DNA from: Auanema rhodensis
Taxonomy: Eukaryota; Nematoda; Chromadorea; Rhabditida; Rhabditidae
NCBI GenBank assembly: GCA_964057225.1
Contig: OZ059894.1
Coordinates: forward strand, 18,196,476 to 18,260,475
Direction of reading: 5' to 3'
Length of the DNA stretch: 64,000 bases
Shown: in pieces, positions 1 to 10,445 of the stretch
How the letters are laid out: every line of letters begins with the position of its first letter
Numbering within the stretch: the stretch's first letter is position 1
The notes under the pieces: generated by a model
What the model was told of the DNA's origin: nothing
What the model saw: the letters and a program-made list of their open reading frames with translations, nothing else
Databases searched by the model: none
Translations under genes and position numbers: made by a program

Positions 1-14
1 CTTTTACGGAAAGC
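1..14 (+). repeat. Partial monomer at left window edge
   Basis: These are the last bases of a full-length (176-bp class) monomer, ending in the TTTTACGGAAAGC tail just before the first GAGTTA. The array therefore continues to the left of the window. Confidence 0.9.
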
Positions 15-34
15 GAGTTACATATCATGTGCAC

Positions 35-42
35 ATCACGTG
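35..42 (+). other. ATCACGTG (G-box / E-box) site, exemplar of one per monomer
   Basis: ATCACGTG occupies monomer positions 21-28 and is kept in nearly all of the about 366 monomers. CACGTG is the core bound by many bHLH and bZIP factors, and the 8-mer fits the budding-yeast CDEI consensus RTCACRTG. Whether anything binds it here is unknown. Exceptions I saw include CATTACGTG near 1237, CATCAAGTG at 3691 and 3867, CACGTCTAC at 53537, 60214, 61270 and 62150, CATCGCGTG at 47044, 51951 and 58627, and CACGTATAC at 38463 and 42667. Confidence 0.6.
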
Positions 43-86
43 TACATTTAATTAGCATAAATTAAAGTTCAAGTAAATTTTAAAGT

Positions 87-99
87 CATGGTTACCATG
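87..99 (+). other. Perfect 13-bp dyad CATGGTTACCATG, exemplar of one per monomer
   Basis: CATGGT and ACCATG are exact inverted repeats around one T, at monomer positions 73-85. A looser outer pair, AAATTTCA (61-68) and TGAAAATTT (98-106), is roughly concentric in classes with the TGAAAATTT form. A second dyad, ATGTGCACATCACGTGTACAT split at its middle C (8 of 10 arm bases pair), lies at 13-33. Short dyads are common in centromeric satellites; a structural role is inference. Confidence 0.65.
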
Positions 100-180
100 C
101 ACCAGTATCAATGAAAATTTGTTTTTGGACTAATATGGCCATAGGGAATCTAATTTTGAAAACGGCATCTCTTCATCTTT

Positions 181-356
181 GAGTTACATACCATGTGTAC
201 ATCACGTGTACATTAAATTAGCATAAATTAAAGTTCACGTAAATTTCAAAGTCATGGTTACCAAGCACCTATATCAATAAAAATTTGTTTTTAGTCTAAA
301 ATGGCCACGGGGAATCTAATTATGAAAACCGCATCTCTTTATCTTTCACGGAAAGA
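181..356 (+). repeat. Exemplar monomer, class beta
   Basis: 176 bp. The diagnostic run is TATATCAATAAAAATTTG or TGTATCAATAAAAATTTG, then TTTTTAGTCTAAAATGG, CCACGGGG, AATTATGAAAACC and a CACGGAAAGA tail. It usually follows an alpha monomer directly. Found in domain A only in this exact form. Confidence 0.88.
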
Positions 357-532
357 GAGTTACATATCATGTGCACATCACGTGTACATATAATTAGCAT
401 AAATTAAAGTTCACGTAAATTTCAAAGTCATGGTTACCATGCACCAGTATAAATGAAAATTTGTTTTTGGACTAATATGGCCATAGGGAATCTAATTTTG
501 AAAACCCCATCTCTTTATCTTTTACGGAAAGC
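357..532 (+). repeat. Exemplar monomer, class epsilon
   Basis: 176 bp. Recognised by CAGTATAAATGAAAATTTG, TTTTTGGACTAATATGG, CCATAGGG and ACCCCATCTC with a TTTTACGGAAAGC tail. Often occurs two or three times in a row ahead of a zeta monomer. Confidence 0.88.
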
Positions 533-708
533 GAGTTACATATCATGTGCACATCACGTGTACATTTAATTAGCATAAACTAAAGTTCAAGTAAATTTTA
601 AAGTCATGGTTACCATGCACCAATATCCATAAAAATTTGTTTTTAGACTAATATGGACATGGGGAATCTAATTTTGAAAACCGCATCTCTTTATCTTTAA
701 CGGGAAAC
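533..708 (+). repeat. Exemplar monomer, class zeta
   Basis: 176 bp. Recognised by CAAGTAAATTTTAAAG in the first half, then CAATATCCATAAAAATTTG, TTTTTAGACTAATATGG, ACATGGGG and a TTTAACGGGAAAC tail. A CACGTAAATTTTAAAG version is common in domain B, so this class spans both domains. Confidence 0.88.
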
Positions 709-1392
709 GAGTTACATATCATGTGTACATCACGTGTACATTTAATTAGCATAAATTAAAGTTCACGTAAATTTCAAAGTCATGGTTACCATGCACCAGT
801 ATCAATGAAAATTTGTTTTTGGACTAATATGGCCATAGGGAATCTAATTTTGAAAACGGCATCTCTTCATCTTTGAGTTACATACCATGTGTACATCACG
901 TGTACATTAAATTAGCATAAATTAAAGTTCACGTAAATTTCAAAGTCATGGTTACCATGCACCTGTATCAATAAAAATTTGTTTTTAGTCTAAAATGGCC
1001 ACGGGGAATCTAATTATGAAAACCGCATCTCTTTATCTTTCACGGAAAGAGAGTTACATATCATGTGCACATCACGTGTACATTTAATTAGCATAAATTA
1101 AAGTTCACGTAAATTTAAAAGTCATGGTTACCATGCACCAGTATCAATGAAAATTTGTTTTTGGACTAATATGGCCATAGGGAATCTAATTTTGAAAACG
1201 GCATCTCTTCATCTTTGAGTTACATACCATGTGTACATTACGTGTACATTAAATTAGCATAAATTAAAGTTCACGTAAATTTCAAAGTCATGGTTACCAT
1301 GCACCTGTATCAATAAAAATTTGTTTTTAGTCTAAAATGGCCACGGGGAATCTAATTATGAAAACCGCATCTCTTTATCTTTCACGGAAAGA

Positions 1393-1568
1393 GAGTTACA
1401 TATCATGTGCACATCACGTGTACATTAAATTAGCATAAATTAAAGTTCACGTAAATTTAAAAGTCATGGTTACCATGCACCTATATCAATAAAAATTTGT
1501 TTTCAGTCTAATATGGAAATGGAGAATCTAATTTTGAAAACCGCATCTCTTTATCTTTTACGGGAAGC
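1393..1568 (+). repeat. Exemplar monomer, class gamma
   Basis: 176 bp. Recognised by CTATATCAATAAAAATTTG, TTTTCAGTCTAATATGG, AAATGGAG and a TTTTACGGGAAGC tail. A gamma-prime form with AAATGGGG appears from about 9876 and is the main form in domain B. Confidence 0.88.
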
Positions 1569-1744
1569 GAGTTACATACCAAGTGCACATCACGTGTACA
1601 TTTAATTAGCATAAATTAAAGTTCACGTAAATTTCAAAGTCATGGTTACCTTGCACCAGTATCAATGAAAATTTGTTTTCGGACTAATATGGCCATGGGG
1701 AATCTAATTTTGAAAACCGCATCTCTTTATCTTTTACGGAAAGC
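1569..1744 (+). repeat. Exemplar monomer, class delta
   Basis: 176 bp. Begins GAGTTACATACCAAGTGCAC and carries ACCTTGCACCAGTATC, TTTTCGGACTAATATGG and CCATGGGG with a TTTTACGGAAAGC tail. It normally follows gamma. The chi monomers (for example 4552-4727) start as delta and switch to a beta 3' half, so they look like recombinants. Confidence 0.85.
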
Positions 1745-2801
1745 GAGTTACATACCATGTGCACATCACGTGTACATTTAATTAGCATAAATTAAAGTTC
1801 ACGTAAATTTCAAAGTCATGGTTACCATGCACCAGTATAAATGAAAATTTGTTTTTGGACTAATATGGCCATAGGGAATCTAATTTTGAAAACCCCATCT
1901 CTTTATCTTTTACGGAAAGCGAGTTACATATCATGTGCACATCACGTGTACATTTAATTAGCATAAATTAAAGTTCACGTAAATTTAAAAGTCATGGTTA
2001 CCATGCACCTATATCAATAAAAATTTGTTTTCAGTCTAATATGGAAATGGAGAATCTAATTTTGAAAACCGCATCTCTTTATCTTTTACGGGAAGCGAGT
2101 TACATACCAAGTGCACATCACGTGTACATTTAATTAGCATAAATTAAAGTTCACGTAAATTTCAAAGTCATGGTTACCTTGCACCAGTATCAATAAAAAT
2201 TTGTTTTTAGTCTAAAATGGCCACGGGGAATCTAATTATGGAAAACGGCATCTCTTTATCTTTCACAGAAAAAGAGTTACATATCATGTGCACATCACGT
2301 GTACATTTAATTAGCATAAATTAAAGTTCACGTAAATTTCAAAGTCATGGTTACCATGCACCAGTATAAATGAAAATTTGTTTTTGGACTAATATGGCCA
2401 TAGGGAATCTAATTTTGAAAACCCCATCTCTTTATCTTTTACGGAAAGCGAGTTACATATCATGTGCACATCACGTGTACATTTAATTAGCATAAATTAA
2501 AGTTCACGTAAATTTCAAAGTCATGGTTACCATGCACCAGTATAAATGAAAATTTGTTTTTGGACTAATATGGCCATAGGGAATCTAATTTTGAAAACCC
2601 CATCTCTTTATTTTTTACGGAAAGCGAGTTACATATCATGTGCACATCACGTGTACATTTAATTAGCATAAATTAAAGTTCAAGTAAATTTTAAAGTCAT
2701 GGTTACCATGCACCAATATCCATAAAAATTTGTTTTTAGACTAATATGGACATGGGGAATCTAATTTTGAAAACCGCATCTCTTTATCTTTAACGGGAAA
2801 C

Positions 2802-2977
2802 GAGTTACATATCATGTGTACATCACGTGTACATTTAATTAGCATAAATTAAAGTTCACGTAAATTTCAAAGTCATGGTTACCATGCACCAGTATCAATG
2901 AAAATTTGTTTTTGGACTAATATGGACATGGGGAATCTAATTTTGAAAACCGCATCTCTTTATCTTTTACGGGAAGC
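2802..2977 (+). repeat. Exemplar monomer, class eta
   Basis: 176 bp. Its middle is like alpha (CAGTATCAATG, TTTTTGGACTAATATGG) but it has ACATGGGG and a full-length TTTTACGGGAAGC tail. It sits between zeta and alpha in the cassette and may be a recombinant of those neighbours. Confidence 0.8.
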
Positions 2978-3319
2978 GAGTTACATACCAAGTGCACATC
3001 ACGTGTACATTTAATTAGCATAAATTAAAGTTCACGTAAATTTCAAAGTCATGGTTACCATGCACCAGTATCAATGAAAATTTGTTTTTGGACTAATATG
3101 GCCATAGGGAATCTAATTTTGAAAACGGCATCTCTTCATCTTTGAGTTACATACCATGTGTACATCACGTGTACATTAAATTAGCATAAATTAAAGTTCA
3201 CGTAAATTTCAAAGTCATGGTTACTATGCACCTGTATCAATAAAAATTTGTTTTTAGTCTAAAATGGCCACGGGGAATCTAATTATGAAAACCGCATCTC
3301 TTTATCTTTCACGGAAAGA

Positions 3320-3847
3320 GAGTTACATATCATGTGCACATCACGTGTACATTAAATTAGCATAAATTAAAGTTCACGTAAATTTAAAAGTCATGGTTAC
3401 CATGCACCTATATCAATAAAAATTTGTTTTCAGTCTAATATGGAAATGGAGAATCTAATTTTGAAAACCGCATCTCTTTATCTTTTACGGGAAGCGAGTT
3501 ACATACCAAGTGCACATCACGTGTACATTTAATTAGCATAAATTAAAGTTCACGTAAATTTCAAAGTCATCGTTACCATGCACCTATATCAATAAAAATT
3601 TGTTTTCAGTCTAATATGGAAATGGAGAATCTAATTTTGAAAACCGCATCTCTTTATCTTTTACGGGAAGCGAGTTACATACCAAGTGCACATCAAGTGT
3701 ACTTTTAATTAGCATAAATTAAAGTTCACGTAAATTTCAAAGTCATCGTTACCATGCACCTATATCAATAAAAATTTGTTTTCAGTCTAATATGGAAATG
3801 GAGAATCTAATTTTGAAAACCGCATCTCTTTATCTTTTACGGGAAGC
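3320..3847 (+). repeat. Gamma monomer expansion ahead of cassette copy 2
   Basis: Three extra gamma monomers precede the cassette gamma at 3848, making four in a row. The last three carry GTCATCGTTACC at spacing 176 (3568, 3744, 3920), a variant I did not see elsewhere. This is a local stepwise duplication. Confidence 0.82.
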
Positions 3848-4023
3848 GAGTTACATACCAAGTGCACATCAAGTGTACTTTTAATTAGCATAAATTAAAG
3901 TTCACGTAAATTTCAAAGTCATCGTTACCATGCACCTATATCAATAAAAATTTGTTTTCAGTCTAATATGGAAATGGAGAATCTAATTTTGAAAACCGCA
4001 TCTCTTTATCTTTTACGGGAAGC
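3672..4023 (+). repeat. Two apparently identical adjacent gamma monomers
   Basis: 3672-3847 and 3848-4023 read the same throughout, sharing CATCAAGTGTACTTTT (3691 and 3867) and GTCATCG. This is the clearest single-monomer tandem duplication in the window and must be very recent. The shared CACGTG to CAAGTG change breaks the G-box in both. Confidence 0.88.
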
Positions 4024-5773
4024 GAGTTACATACCAAGTGCACATCACGTGTACATTTAATTAGCATAAATTAAAGTTCACGTAAATTTCAAAGTCATGG
4101 TTATCTTGCACCAGTATCAATGAAAATTTGTTTTCGGACTAATATGGCCATGGGGAATCTAATTTTGAAAACCGCATCTCTTTATCTTTTACGGAAAGCG
4201 AGTTACATACCATGTGCACATCACGTGTACATTTAATTAGCATAAATTAAAGTTCACGTAAATTTCAAAGTCATGGTTACCATGCACCAGTATAAATGAA
4301 AATTTGTTTTTGGACTAATATGGCCATAGGGAATCTAATTTTGAAAACCCCATCTCTTCATCTTTTACGGAAAGCGAGTTACATATCATGTGCACATCAC
4401 GTGTACATTTAATTAGCATAAATTAAAGTTCACGTAAATTTAAAAGTCATGGTTACCATGCACCTATATCAATAAAAATTTGTTTTCAGTCTAATATGGA
4501 AATGGAGAATCTAATTTTGAAAACCGCATCTCTTTATCTTTTACGGGAAGCGAGTTACATACCAAGTGCACATCACGTGTACATTTAATTAGCATAAATT
4601 AAAGTTCACGTAAATTTCAAAGTCATGGTTACCTTGCACCAGTATCAATAAAAATTTGTTTTTAGTCTAAAATGGCCACGGGGAATCTAATTATGAAAAC
4701 CGCATCTCTTTATCTTTCACGGAAAGAGAGTTACATATCATGTGCACATCACGTGTACATTTAATTAGCATAAATTAAAGTTCACGTAAATTTCAAAGTC
4801 ATGGTTACCATGCACCAGTATAAATGAAAATTTGTTTTTGGACTAATATGGCCATAGGGAATCTAATTTTGAAAACCCCATCTCTTTATCTTTTACGGAA
4901 AGCGAGTTACATATCATGTGCACATCACGTGTACATTTAATTAGCATAAATTAAAGTTCACGTAAATTTCAAAGTCATGGTTACCATGCACCAGTATAAA
5001 TGAAAATTTGTTTTTGGACTAATATGGCTATAGGGAATCTAATTTTGAAAACCCCATCTCTTTATCTTTTACGGAAAGCGAGTTACATATCATGTGCACA
5101 TCACGTGTACATTTTATTAGCATAAATTAAAGTTCAAGTAAATTTTAAAGTCATGGTTACCATGCACCAATATCCATAAAAATTTGTTTTTAGACTAATA
5201 TGGACATGGGGAATCTAATTTTGAAAACCGCATCTCTTTATCTTCAACGGGAAACGAGTTACATATCATGTGTACATCACGTGTACATTTAATTAGCATA
5301 AATTAAAGTTCACGTAAATTTCAAAGTCATGGTTACCATGCACCAGTATCAATGAAAATTTGTTTTTGGACTAATATGGACATGGGGAATCTAATTTTGA
5401 AAACCGCATCTCTTTATCTTTTACGGGAAGCGAGTTACATACCAAGTGCACATCACGTGTACATTTAATTAGCATAAATTAAAGTTCACGTAAATTTCAA
5501 AGTCATGGTTACCGTGCACCAGTATCAATGAAAATTTGTTTTTGGACTAATATGGCCATAGGGAATCTAATTTTGAAAACGGCATCTCTTCATCTTTGAG
5601 TTACATACCATGTGTACATCACGTGTACATTGAATTAGCATAAATTAAAGTTCACGTAAATTTCAAAGTCATGGTTACCATGCACCTGTATCAATAAAAA
5701 TTTGTTTTTAGTCTAAAATGGCCATGGGGAATCTAATTTTGAAAACCGCATCTCTTTATCTTTAACGGGAAAC
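3848..5773 (+). repeat. 11-monomer cassette, domain A copy 2 (1926 bp)
   Basis: Same class order as 1393-3319. The last monomer (5598-5773) begins as beta (TGTATCAATAA, GTCTAAAATGG) but ends as zeta (CCATGGGG, TTTAACGGGAAAC), so a switch occurred near 5716. Private changes include CCTCTTC-free CTTCATC at about 4357, GGCTATAGGG near 5029 and ACATTTTATTAG near 5113. Confidence 0.8.
4552..5716 (+). repeat. Dispersed pair 1, left copy (chi to beta, matches 14228-15392)
   Basis: Chi, epsilon, epsilon, zeta, eta, alpha and part of beta, in register with 14228-15392 at an offset of 9676 bp (56 monomers with 18 short). Shared rare CATTGAATTAG lies at 5628 and 15304. Differences seen are few and scattered. 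Confidence 0.8.
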
Positions 5774-6995
5774 GAGTTACATATCATGTGTACATCACGT
5801 GTACATTTAATTAGCATAAATTAAAGTTCACGTAAATTTCAAAGTCATGGTTACCATGCACCAATATCCATAAAAATTTGTTTTTAGACTAATATGGACA
5901 TGGGGAATCTAATTTTGAAAACCGCATCTCTTTATCTTCAACGGGAAACGAGTTACATATCATGTGTACATCACGTGTACATTTAATTAGCATAAATTAA
6001 AGTTCACGTAAATTTCAAAGTCATGGTTACCATGCACCAATATCCATAAAAATTTGTTTTTAGACTAATATGGACATGGGGAATCTAATTTTGAAAACCG
6101 CATCTCTTTATCTTCAACGGGAAACGAGTTACATATCATGTGCACATCACGTGTACATTTAATTAGCATAAATTAAAGTTCACGTAAATTTCAAAGTCAT
6201 GGTTACCATGCACCAGTATCAATGAAAATTTGTTTTTGGACTAATATGGCCATAGGGAATCTAATTTTGAAAACGGCATCTCTTCATCTTTGAGTTACAT
6301 ATCATGTGCACATCACGTGTACATTTAATTAGCATAAATTAAAGTTCAAGTAAATTTTAAAGTCATGGTTACCATGCACCAATATCCATAAAAATTTGTT
6401 TTTAGACTAATATGGACATGGGGAATCTAATTTTGAAAACCGCATCTCTTTATCTTCAACGGGAAACGAGTTACATATCATGTGTACATCACGTGTACAT
6501 TTAATTAGCATAAATTAAAGTTCACGTAAATTTCAAAGTCATGGTTACCATGCACCAATATCCATAAAAATTTGTTTTTAGACTAATATGGACATGGGGA
6601 ATCTAATTTTGAAAACCGCATCTCTTTATCTTCAACGGGAAACGAGTTACATATCATGTGCACATCACGTGTACATTTAATTAGCATAAATTAAAGTTCA
6701 AGTAAATTTTAAAGTCATGGTTACCATGCACCAATATCCATAAAAATTTGTTTTTAGACTAATATGGACATGGGGAATCTAATTTTGAAAACCGCATCTC
6801 TTTATCTTCAACGGGAAACGAGTTACATATCATGTGCACATCACGTGTACATTTAATTAGCATAAATTAAAGTTCAAGTAAATTTTAAAGTCATGGTTAC
6901 CATGCACCAATATCCATAAAAATTTGTTTTTAGACTAATATGGACATGGGGAATCTAATTATGAAAACCGCATCTCTTTATCTTTCACGGAAAGA
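5774..6995 (+). repeat. Zeta-rich cluster (6 of 7 monomers)
   Basis: Monomers at 5774, 5950, 6292, 6468, 6644 and 6820 are zeta-like with CAATATCCATAAAAATTTG; several have CTTCAACGGGAAAC in place of CTTTAACGGG. One alpha (6126-6291) interrupts them. The last one is a zeta/beta chimera: it switches to AATTATGAAAACC and a CACGGAAAGA tail. This is a local expansion after cassette copy 2. Confidence 0.82.
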
Positions 6996-7875
6996 GAGTT
7001 ACATATCATGTGCACATCACGTGTACATTTAATTAGCATAAATTAAAGTTCACGTAAATTTAAAAGTCATGGTTACCATGCACCTATATCAATAAAAATT
7101 TGTTTTCAGTCTAATATGGAAATGGAGAAACTAATTTTGAAAACCGCATCTCTTTATCTTTTACGGGAAGCGAGTTACATACCAAGTGCACATCACGTGT
7201 ACATTTAATTAGCATAAATTAAAGTTCACGTAAATTTCAAAGTCATGGTTACCTTGCACCAGTATCAATGAAAATTTGTTTTCGGACTAATATGGCCATG
7301 GGGAATCTAATTTTGAAAACCGCATCTCTTTATCTTTTACGGAAAGCGAGTTACATACCATGTGCACATCACGTGTACATTTAATTAGCATAAATTAAAG
7401 TTCACGTAAATTTCAAAGTCATGGTTACCATGCACCAGTATAAATGAAAATTTGTTTTTGGACTAATATGGCCATAGGGAATCTAATTTTGAAAACCCCA
7501 TCTCTTTATCTTTTACGGAAAGCGAGTTACATATCATGTGCACATCACGTGTACATTTAATTAGCATAAATTAAATTTCACGTAAATTTAAAAGTCATGG
7601 TTACCATGCACCTATATCAATAAAAATTTGTTTTCAGTCTAATATGGAAATGGAGAATCTAATTTTGAAAACCGCATCTCTTTATCTTTTACGGGAAGCG
7701 AGTTACATACCAAGTGCACATCACGTGTACATTTAATTAGCATAAATTAAAGTTCACGTAAATTTCAAAGTCATGGTTACCTTGCACCAGTATCAATAAA
7801 AATTTGTTTTTAGTTTAAAATGGCCACGGGGAATCTAATTATGAAAACCGCATCTCTTTATTTTTCACGGAAAGA
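6996..7875 (+). repeat. Partial cassette, gamma-delta-epsilon-gamma-chi (880 bp)
   Basis: The first five monomers of the domain A cassette, all long (5 x 176). The gamma at 6996 has GAGAAACTAAT in place of GAGAATCTAAT, and the chi has AGTTTAAAATGG. The order stops where the short-monomer run begins. Confidence 0.8.
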
Positions 7876-8705
7876 GAGTTACATATCATGTGCACATCAC
7901 GTGTACATTTAATTAGCATAAATTAAAGTTCACGTAAATTTAAAAGTCATGGTTACCATGCACCAGTATCAATGAAAATTTGTTTTTGGACTAATATGGC
8001 CATAGGGAATCTAATTTTGAAAACGGCATCTCTTCATTTTTGAGTTACATACCATGTGTACATCACGTGTACATTAAATTAGTATAAATTAAAGTTCACG
8101 TAAATTTCAAAGTCATGGTTACCATGCACCTATATCAATAAAAATTTGTTTTTGGACTAATATGGCCATAGGGAATCTAATTTTGAAAACGGCATCTCTT
8201 CATCTTTGAGTTACATACCATGTGTACATCACGTGTACATTTAATTAGCATAAATTAAAGTTCACGTAAATTTCAAAGTCATGGTTACCATGCACCTATA
8301 TCAATAAAATTTTGTTTTTGGACTAATATGGCCATAGGGAATCTAATTTTGAAAACGGCATCTCTTCATCTTTGAGTTACATACCATGTGTACATCACGT
8401 GTACATTTAATTAGCATAAATTAAAGTTCACGTAAATTTCAAAGTCATGGTTACCATGCACCAGTATCAATGAAAATTTGTTTTTGGACTAATATGGCCA
8501 TAGGGAATCTAATTTTGAAAACGGCATCTCTTCATCTTTGAGTTACATACCATGTGTACATCACGTGTACATTTAATTAGCATAAATTAAAGTTCACGTA
8601 AATTTCAAAGTCATGGTTACCTTGCACCAGTATCAATGAAAATTTGTTTTTGGACTAATATGGCCATAGGGAATCTAATTTTGAAAACGGCATCTCTTCA
8701 TCTTT
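7876..8705 (+). repeat. Run of five consecutive 166-bp monomers
   Basis: GAGTTA anchors at 7876, 8042, 8208, 8374, 8540 and 8706 are each 166 bp apart. This is the longest unbroken run of the short class. Middle regions vary (CAGTATCAATG or CTATATCAATA), so the 10-bp deletion is linked to more than one class background. Confidence 0.88.
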
Positions 8706-9409
8706 GAGTTACATACCATGTGCACATCACGTGTACATTTAATTAGCATAAATTAAAGTTCACGTAAATTTCAAAGTCATGGTTACCATGCAGCAGTATC
8801 AATGAAAATTTGTTTTTGGACTAATATGGCCATAGGGAATCTAATTTTCAAAACCCCATCTCTTTATCTTTTACGGAAAGCGAGTTACATACCACGTGCC
8901 CATCACGTGTACATTTAATTAGCATAAATTAAAGTTCACGTAAATTTCAAAGTCATGGTTACCTTGCACCAGTATCAATGAAAATTTGTTTTCGGACTAA
9001 TATGGCCATGGGGAATCTAATTTTGAAAACCGCATCTCTTTATCTTTTACGGAAAGCGAGTTACATACCATGTGCACATCACGTGTACATTTAATTAGCA
9101 TAAATTAAAGTTCACGTAAATTTCAAAGTCATGGTTACCATGCACCAGTATAAATGAAAATTTGTTTTTGGACTAATATGGCCATAGGGAATCTAATTTT
9201 GAAAACCCCATCTCTTTATCTTTTACGGAAAGCGAGTTACATATCATGTGCACATCACGTGTACATTTAATTAGCATAAATTAAAGTTCAAGTAAATTTT
9301 AAAGTCATGGTTACCATGCACCAATATCCATAAAAATTTGTTTTTAGACTAATATGGACATGGGGAATCTAATTTTGAAAACCGCATCTCGTTATCGTTA
9401 ACGGGAAAC
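8042..9409 (+). repeat. Dispersed pair 2, left copy (matches 24864-26230)
   Basis: Eight monomers that correspond to 24864-26230 at 16821 bp (16822 left of the single-base deletion near 25111). Shared rare variants are ATGCAGCAGTATC (8791 and 25612), ACCACGTGCCCATC (8891 and 25712), TTTTCAAAACCCC, and CTCGTTATC (9391 and 26212). The block near 8455 differs from 25274 and may be converted. The distance equals 97 monomers with 25 short. Confidence 0.85.
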
Positions 9410-10445
9410 GAGTTACATATCATGTGTACATCACGTGTACATTTAATTAGCATAAATTAAAGTTCACGTAAATTTCAAAGTCATGGTTACCATGCACCAG
9501 TATCAATGAAAATTTGTTTTTGGACTAATATGGCCATAGGGAATCTAATTTTGAAAACGGCATCTCTTCATCTTTGAGTTACATACCATGTGTACATCAC
9601 GTGTACATTAAATTAGCATAAATTAAAGTTCACGTAAATTTCAAAGTCATGGTTACCAAGCACCTATATCAATAAAAATTTGTTTTTAGTCTAAAATGGC
9701 CACGGGGAATCTAATTATGAAAACCGCATCTCTTTATCTTTCACGGAAAGAGAGTTACATATCATGTGCACATCACGTGTACATTTAATTAGCATAAATT
9801 AAAGTTCACGTAAATTTAAAAGTCATGGTTACCATGCACCTATATCAATAAAAATTTGTTTTCAGTCTAATATGGAAATGGGGAATCTAATTTTGAAAAC
9901 CGCATCTCTTTATCTTTTACGGGAAGCGAGTTACATACCATGTGCACATCACGTGTACATTTAATTAGCATAAATTAAAGTTCACGTAAATTTCAAAGTC
10001 ATGGTTACCATGCACCAGTATCAATGAAAATTTGTTTTTGGACTAATATGGCCATAGGGAATCTAATTTTGAAAACGGCATCTCTTCATCTTTGAGTTAC
10101 ATACCATGTGTACATCACGTGTACATTAAATTAGCATAAATTAAAGTTCACGTAAATTTCAAAGTCATGGTTACCAAGCACCTATATCAATAAAAATTTG
10201 TTTTCAGTCTAAAATGGCCACGGGGAATCTAATTATGAAAACCGCATCTCTTTATCTTTCACGGAAAAAGAGTTACATATCATGTGCACATCACGTGTAC
10301 ATTTAATTAGCATAAATTAAAGTTCACGTAAATTTAAAAGTCATGGTTACCATGCACCTATATCAATAAAAATTTGTTTTCAGTCTAATATGGAAATGGG
10401 GAATCTAATTTTGAAAACCGCATCTCTTTATCTTTTACGGGAAGC
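9410..10445 (+). repeat. Tandem 3-monomer duplication, 518 bp x 2
   Basis: 9410-9927 and 9928-10445 each hold alpha, beta and gamma-prime (166 + 176 + 176). Differences include TTTTTAGTC against TTTTCAGTC in beta, and GGAAAGAGAG against GGAAAAAGAG in its tail. Both betas have CCAAGCACC. Confidence 0.83.

Larger units (their letters stand above)
15..180 (+). repeat. Exemplar monomer, class alpha (short, 166 bp)
   Basis: First complete monomer. It carries CAGTATCAATG, then TTTTTGGACTAATATGG, CCATAGGG and CGGCATCTCTTCATCTTT, followed directly by the next GAGTTA. Compared with the long form it lacks 10 bases (TACGGAAAGC) between CTTT and GAG. I saw no microhomology at the junction. All 55 short monomers share this junction, apart from a base change in one near 25195, so the class is probably one old deletion that has been amplified. 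Confidence 0.92.
15..1392 (+). repeat. Alpha/beta-rich left block
   Basis: Monomer order is alpha (15), beta (181), epsilon (357), zeta (533), alpha (709), beta (875), alpha (1051), beta (1217). The alpha-beta pair occurs three times, spaced 342 bp between the last two copies. It leads into the first complete 11-monomer cassette at 1393. Confidence 0.78.
1393..3319 (+). repeat. 11-monomer cassette, domain A copy 1 (1927 bp)
   Basis: Order gamma, delta, epsilon, gamma, chi, epsilon, epsilon, zeta, eta, alpha, beta. Ten long and one short monomer give 1926 bp; the extra base is an inserted G near 2240 (AATTATGGAAAACGG). The chi monomer also has CACAGAAAAAGAG. The next gamma begins at 3320. The same order returns at 3848-5773. 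Confidence 0.8.
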
